The notes beneath the pieces were generated by a model. That model was not told the DNA's origin. It did not search any database and was given only the letters and a program-made list of their open reading frames with translations. Positions 61,089-64,000 of a DNA stretch of 64,000 nt are shown piece by piece (the stretch's first letter is position 1; each line of letters opens with the position of its first letter). This DNA comes from Candidatus Denitrolinea symbiosum (GTDB lineage Bacteria > Chloroflexota > Anaerolineae > Anaerolineales > Villigracilaceae), in NCBI GenBank assembly GCA_017312345.1, contig BLAA01000001.1, forward strand, positions 2,418,001 to 2,482,000, given 5' to 3'. Made by a program: the position numbers and the translations under genes.

Positions 61089-62249
61089 ATGGAATGGCGC
61101 GTTCCGCTGGCGGATATTGATTTTGGCCTCGAGGAAGAAGAAGCCGTTCAGAAGGTGATCCGTTCCCGCTGGTTGAGCATGGGCGAGGTCACCGCTGGGT
61201 TCGAGCAGGACTTTGCGGCCTTCATCGGCGCGAAGCACGCGCTGGCGGTCACCAACGCCACCGCGGCCCTGCATCTGGCCTGCCTCGCAGCCGGAGTGGG
61301 CGCGGGCGACGAGGTGATCGTCCCCTCGCTGACGTTCGTCGCCACCGCTAATGCAGTGCGCTACACGGGCGCGGCGCCGGTCTTCGCGGACGTGGAAAGC
61401 CTCGACTGGCTGACCATCTCGCCGGACTCCATCGAATCGCTCATCACCGAGCGGACGCGCGCCATCCTGATCATGCACTACGCCGGATACGCCTGCGACA
61501 TGCCCGCCATCATGGAGATCGCCCGCCGGCACAACCTGACCGTTTTGGAGGACGCGGCCCATTCCATCGGCTCCACGCTGGAGGGACGCGCCCTCGGCGC
61601 CTGGGGCGCGGTGGGCTGCTTCAGTTTCTTCTCCAACAAGAACATGACCACCGGCGAGGGCGGGATGTTGACCACCAACGACGACGCGCTGGCGGAAAAA
61701 CTCCGCATCCTGCGCTCGCACGGGATGACCTCGCTGAGCTGGGACCGTCACAAAGGCCACGCCTACACTTACGACGTGGTGGACCTCGGCTACAACTACC
61801 GCATTGACGAGATCCGCGCCGCGCTGGGACGCGCTCAACTGAAAAAATTGCCCGCCAACAACGCCCGCCGCAAAAAACTGACCGCGCTCTACCGCGAGCT
61901 GTTGAGCGAACTGGCCCCGGAAGTCCAGGTCCCGTTTGCGAAGGGACGCGGCGTCGGGTGCGACCACATCATGCCCGCGCTGCTTCCGCCCGGCGTCGAC
62001 CGCATCCAGTTCATGGAAGGACTCAAGTCGCGCGGCATCCAGACCAGCATCCATTACCCTCCGGCGCACCGCTTCCAGGTCTACGAGGAGGAATGGATGA
62101 AGCGCGGCGCGGCGCTTCCCGTCACGGAAGAAGCGGCGGCGCGCGAAGTGACCCTGCCGCTGTATCCCGCCATGCGCGAGGAGCAGGTGGAATGGGTGGC
62201 GCAGGCCATCCGGGAAACGCTGCAGGAGAACGCCCGTCCTGGCGAATGA
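61089..62249 (+). CDS. DegT/DnrJ/EryC1/StrS aminotransferase
   Basis: 386 residues with GGAGGAGG before the ATG. PLP signatures: NATAALHLACLAAGVGAGDE, VLEDAAHSIGSTLEGRALG (Asp), and the Lys in CFSFFSNKNMTTGEGGMLTT (SNK in place of the usual SxxK context). A late RIDEIRAALGRAQLKKL follows. It transfers an amino group to a keto-sugar nucleotide, probably the product of the dehydratase two genes upstream. Confidence 0.93.
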   Translation: MEWRVPLADIDFGLEEEEAVQKVIRSRWLSMGEVTAGFEQDFAAFIGAKHALAVTNATAALHLACLAAGVGAGDEVIVPSLTFVATANAVRYTGAAPVFADVESLDWLTISPDSIESLITERTRAILIMHYAGYACDMPAIMEIARRHNLTVLEDAAHSIGSTLEGRALGAWGAVGCFSFFSNKNMTTGEGGMLTTNDDALAEKLRILRSHGMTSLSWDRHKGHAYTYDVVDLGYNYRIDEIRAALGRAQLKKLPANNARRKKLTALYRELLSELAPEVQVPFAKGRGVGCDHIMPALLPPGVDRIQFMEGLKSRGIQTSIHYPPAHRFQVYEEEWMKRGAALPVTEEAAAREVTLPLYPAMREEQVEWVAQAIRETLQENARPGE

Positions 62250-62578
62250 CGCGAATGGTTTGAACGGAAATTTCAATAGTTCTCCTGGAAGAAGCCTGTT
62301 ACAATCAGCAAATCACGAAAGTGCGTATTTGACGGTCTCTACCGCCAGATTTGCGCTAGAGAGCGCAAGTTACGCGTGGCTTTCGCGAAGTATTGACAAT
62401 ACGAAAAAGTTGATGTTTTGCATAAGTCTGCCGACGTTATGGAACGTCTTCTGCGCGGAGCGTGTTGCGCGCTTTCCCCTGGCGGCGCCCGCCGCGCGGT
62501 TACAGGCGGTCTATTCCTTCGGACGATGAAAACCCGCGCATACTGTTTCGGTAGCGCGAGATCTGCCGGGAGTATTTC
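62250..62578 (+). other. 329-bp leader region of the Wzc-like gene
   Basis: No gene seen. It contains TTGACA at 62392-62397 without a clear -10 at normal spacing. An ops-like CGGTAGCG lies at 62549-62556, 23 bases ahead of the next start. Several GC-rich inverted stretches could form hairpins. Confidence 0.5.
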
Positions 62579-64000
62579 ATGGAATTAAAACGTTATTTTG
62601 CCTTGGCGCGCCGCTGGCTTTGGCTGGGCATCTTGGGACTGGCGCTGGGAGCGGCGGCCGGCTATTTTTTCAGCGCCAGCCAGACGCCGATCTATCAGGC
62701 CAGTACCCGCTTTGTGATCCTGCGCGCCGCGCAAGGCTCTACGGCTGATTACTATTCCTATCTGGACAGCCGGCAATTGGCGCAGACTTATATTCAACTG
62801 CTGACCACCGACAAGGTGCTGAGGGCGGCCTCCGAAGAATTGGGCTATGCCGTAAACGCAAAACAGGCCTCCGCGCAGCAGGTCGGCGACACCCAATTTG
62901 TCCAACTGACGGTGACCGACGCCGATCCGCAGCGGACGGTGGATATTGCCAATGTGCTGGTCTCGGTCCTCATTGCCCAAAACGAGGAACTTCAGTCGGT
63001 GCGCTATAACGCCTCCGAGAAGAATTTGCAGGATCAAATCACCCAGGTGCAATCGCAGATTTCCACGCTGCAAACGCGGATCAATGAAATTTCCGCGGCG
63101 ACCGTGCAGGATCAGCTGACCCAGGTGCAGGCGCAGATCGAAAAATTGCAGGAACAGGTGGCCGCGCTTCAAAACGATATCGCCGTCCTGCAAAAACTCC
63201 GATACCCGACGGCGGAACAGCAGGCGGAGCTCATTGACAAGCAGGCCCAGCTGGCGCAGCTCCAGCCGCTGCTGGCGCTTTACCAGCAGGTGTATACCAA
63301 CCTGGTGGTGCTGGGCCAGCCCGTGGATCAGGGCGTCAATACTTCCGCCGGCTTGAATCAATTGCAGACCACGCTGAATCTTTACCAAAATATCTACGTG
63401 AGCCTGCTCAATAACCTGGAGCAGGTCCGGCTGGCGAAGGCCCAGAACACGCCCAACGTAGTGCAGGTGGAACCGGCCGTCGCGCCCACGCTTCCCATCA
63501 GCCCTCGTCCCCTTCAGACATCCGCTTTGGCCGGCGCGGTGGGACTGATGCTGGCGGCAGGAATCGCCTTTCTAATCGAATACCTTGACGATACCCTTAA
63601 AACCATGGAAGACGTGGAACAGGCCCTGGGACTGCCGGTGGTTGGCTACATCGCCCAGATTCAATACGAACCTGGGAGCGAGGAAAGCCTCTACGTCATC
63701 CGCCAGCCGCGTTCGCCGGTTTCGGAGGCCTTCCGCCTCCTGCGCGCGAACCTTGAATTCGCCGGCGTGGACCGTCCCATCCGGCGTTTGCTGGTCACCA
63801 GCGCCGCGCCCGGCGACGGCAAGACCACCATTTCCGCGAACCTGGCGGCCATCGCGGCGCAGGGAGGAAAGCGCGTCACGCTCATAGACACGGATCTACG
63901 CCGTCCACGCATCCATCGCTTTTTGGGCTTGTCGAACAAACTAGGTCTCACGGACCTGTTTCGGAGCGACGTGGCGGTTAACCTGGTCGCCCAAAAAATA
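62579..64000 (+). CDS. Wzz/Wzc-type polysaccharide tyrosine autokinase, partial (runs off right edge)
   Basis: The frame is open to the window end (about 474 residues). N-terminal Wzz domain: membrane helix at about 14-32, YQASTRFVILRAAQGSTADY, and a long extracytoplasmic coiled coil (about 140-230) rich in Gln. A second membrane helix near 320-335 follows LPISPRPLQTSALAGA. The cytoplasmic BY-kinase has SPVSEAFRLLRANLEF, Walker A SAAPGDGKTTISANLAA and Walker A' VTLIDTDLRRPRIH. It sets chain length and export of exopolysaccharide and phosphorylates Tyr. The Tyr cluster would lie beyond the window. Confidence 0.92.
   Translation, partial: MELKRYFALARRWLWLGILGLALGAAAGYFFSASQTPIYQASTRFVILRAAQGSTADYYSYLDSRQLAQTYIQLLTTDKVLRAASEELGYAVNAKQASAQQVGDTQFVQLTVTDADPQRTVDIANVLVSVLIAQNEELQSVRYNASEKNLQDQITQVQSQISTLQTRINEISAATVQDQLTQVQAQIEKLQEQVAALQNDIAVLQKLRYPTAEQQAELIDKQAQLAQLQPLLALYQQVYTNLVVLGQPVDQGVNTSAGLNQLQTTLNLYQNIYVSLLNNLEQVRLAKAQNTPNVVQVEPAVAPTLPISPRPLQTSALAGAVGLMLAAGIAFLIEYLDDTLKTMEDVEQALGLPVVGYIAQIQYEPGSEESLYVIRQPRSPVSEAFRLLRANLEFAGVDRPIRRLLVTSAAPGDGKTTISANLAAIAAQGGKRVTLIDTDLRRPRIHRFLGLSNKLGLTDLFRSDVAVNLVAQKI

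Noticed and set aside
62392..62397. TTGACA as promoter of the Wzc-like gene
   Set aside because: No acceptable -10 at 16-18 bp; kept only as a note in the leader description.

Overview
The window is GC-rich bacterial chromosome, most likely from a Chloroflexota bacterium of the Anaerolineae type. That placement is inferred from gene content and style, not from a marker gene: a bacterial mevalonate module with an archaeal-style DUF35 partner, DUF4143 ATPases, GAF-rich kinases, VTC/DUF4956 genes and several promoters that sit directly on start codons. No rRNA, tRNA or CRISPR was found.

Layout. 1-2.7 kb: the N-terminal part of a SWIM/SNF2 helicase gene and a DUF4143 ATPase. 2.9-10.1 kb: an OmpR-type two-component system with small membrane proteins, a carbohydrate-binding lipoprotein, a VTC (polyphosphate polymerase-like) protein and a DUF4956 membrane protein. 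Four promoters here share 11-bp-phased TTCACAG boxes exactly 15 bp ahead of the -10, so this looks like one autoregulated regulon. 10.2-16.3 kb (minus): DUF35 protein, thiolase-like protein without its catalytic Cys, HMG-CoA synthase and class II HMG-CoA reductase (upper mevalonate pathway). A PLD-like gene and a MerB-like gene lie between them; the MerB-like gene has an in-frame TGA at the position of the second catalytic Cys and a SECIS-like hairpin after it, so it is probably a selenoprotein. 16.4-34.0 kb: housekeeping and metabolism (GAF histidine kinase, dnaA, GMC oxidoreductase, hbd, thiolase, HIT, xseAB, murJ, arsM/arsR), an orphan hicB with a wrecked hicA, and a four-helix-bundle gene between two inverted arrays of 8-bp repeats.

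34.0-46.0 kb: a chromosomal integron. intI (plus) diverges from four AT-rich cassettes on the minus strand: a TIR-TM-WD40 protein with a small partner, a membrane-anchored unknown protein, a membrane-anchored HNH nuclease, and RNase HI with a zinc ribbon. The 5' R' box and 3' R'' box of each cassette match each other (perfectly or nearly so in three of four). Three of the four attC sites are broken by IS110-family elements, always six bases after the R'' box.

46.1-64 kb: threonine aldolase, a large GAF/HD-GYP protein, purine nucleoside phosphorylase, a GNAT, a 7TM-GAF regulator, an S1-domain protein, FtsK, a CDP-alcohol phosphatidyltransferase, then a NusG-like antiterminator heading a surface-polysaccharide cluster (dehydratase, nucleotidyltransferase, aminotransferase, Wzc-type tyrosine kinase running off the right end).
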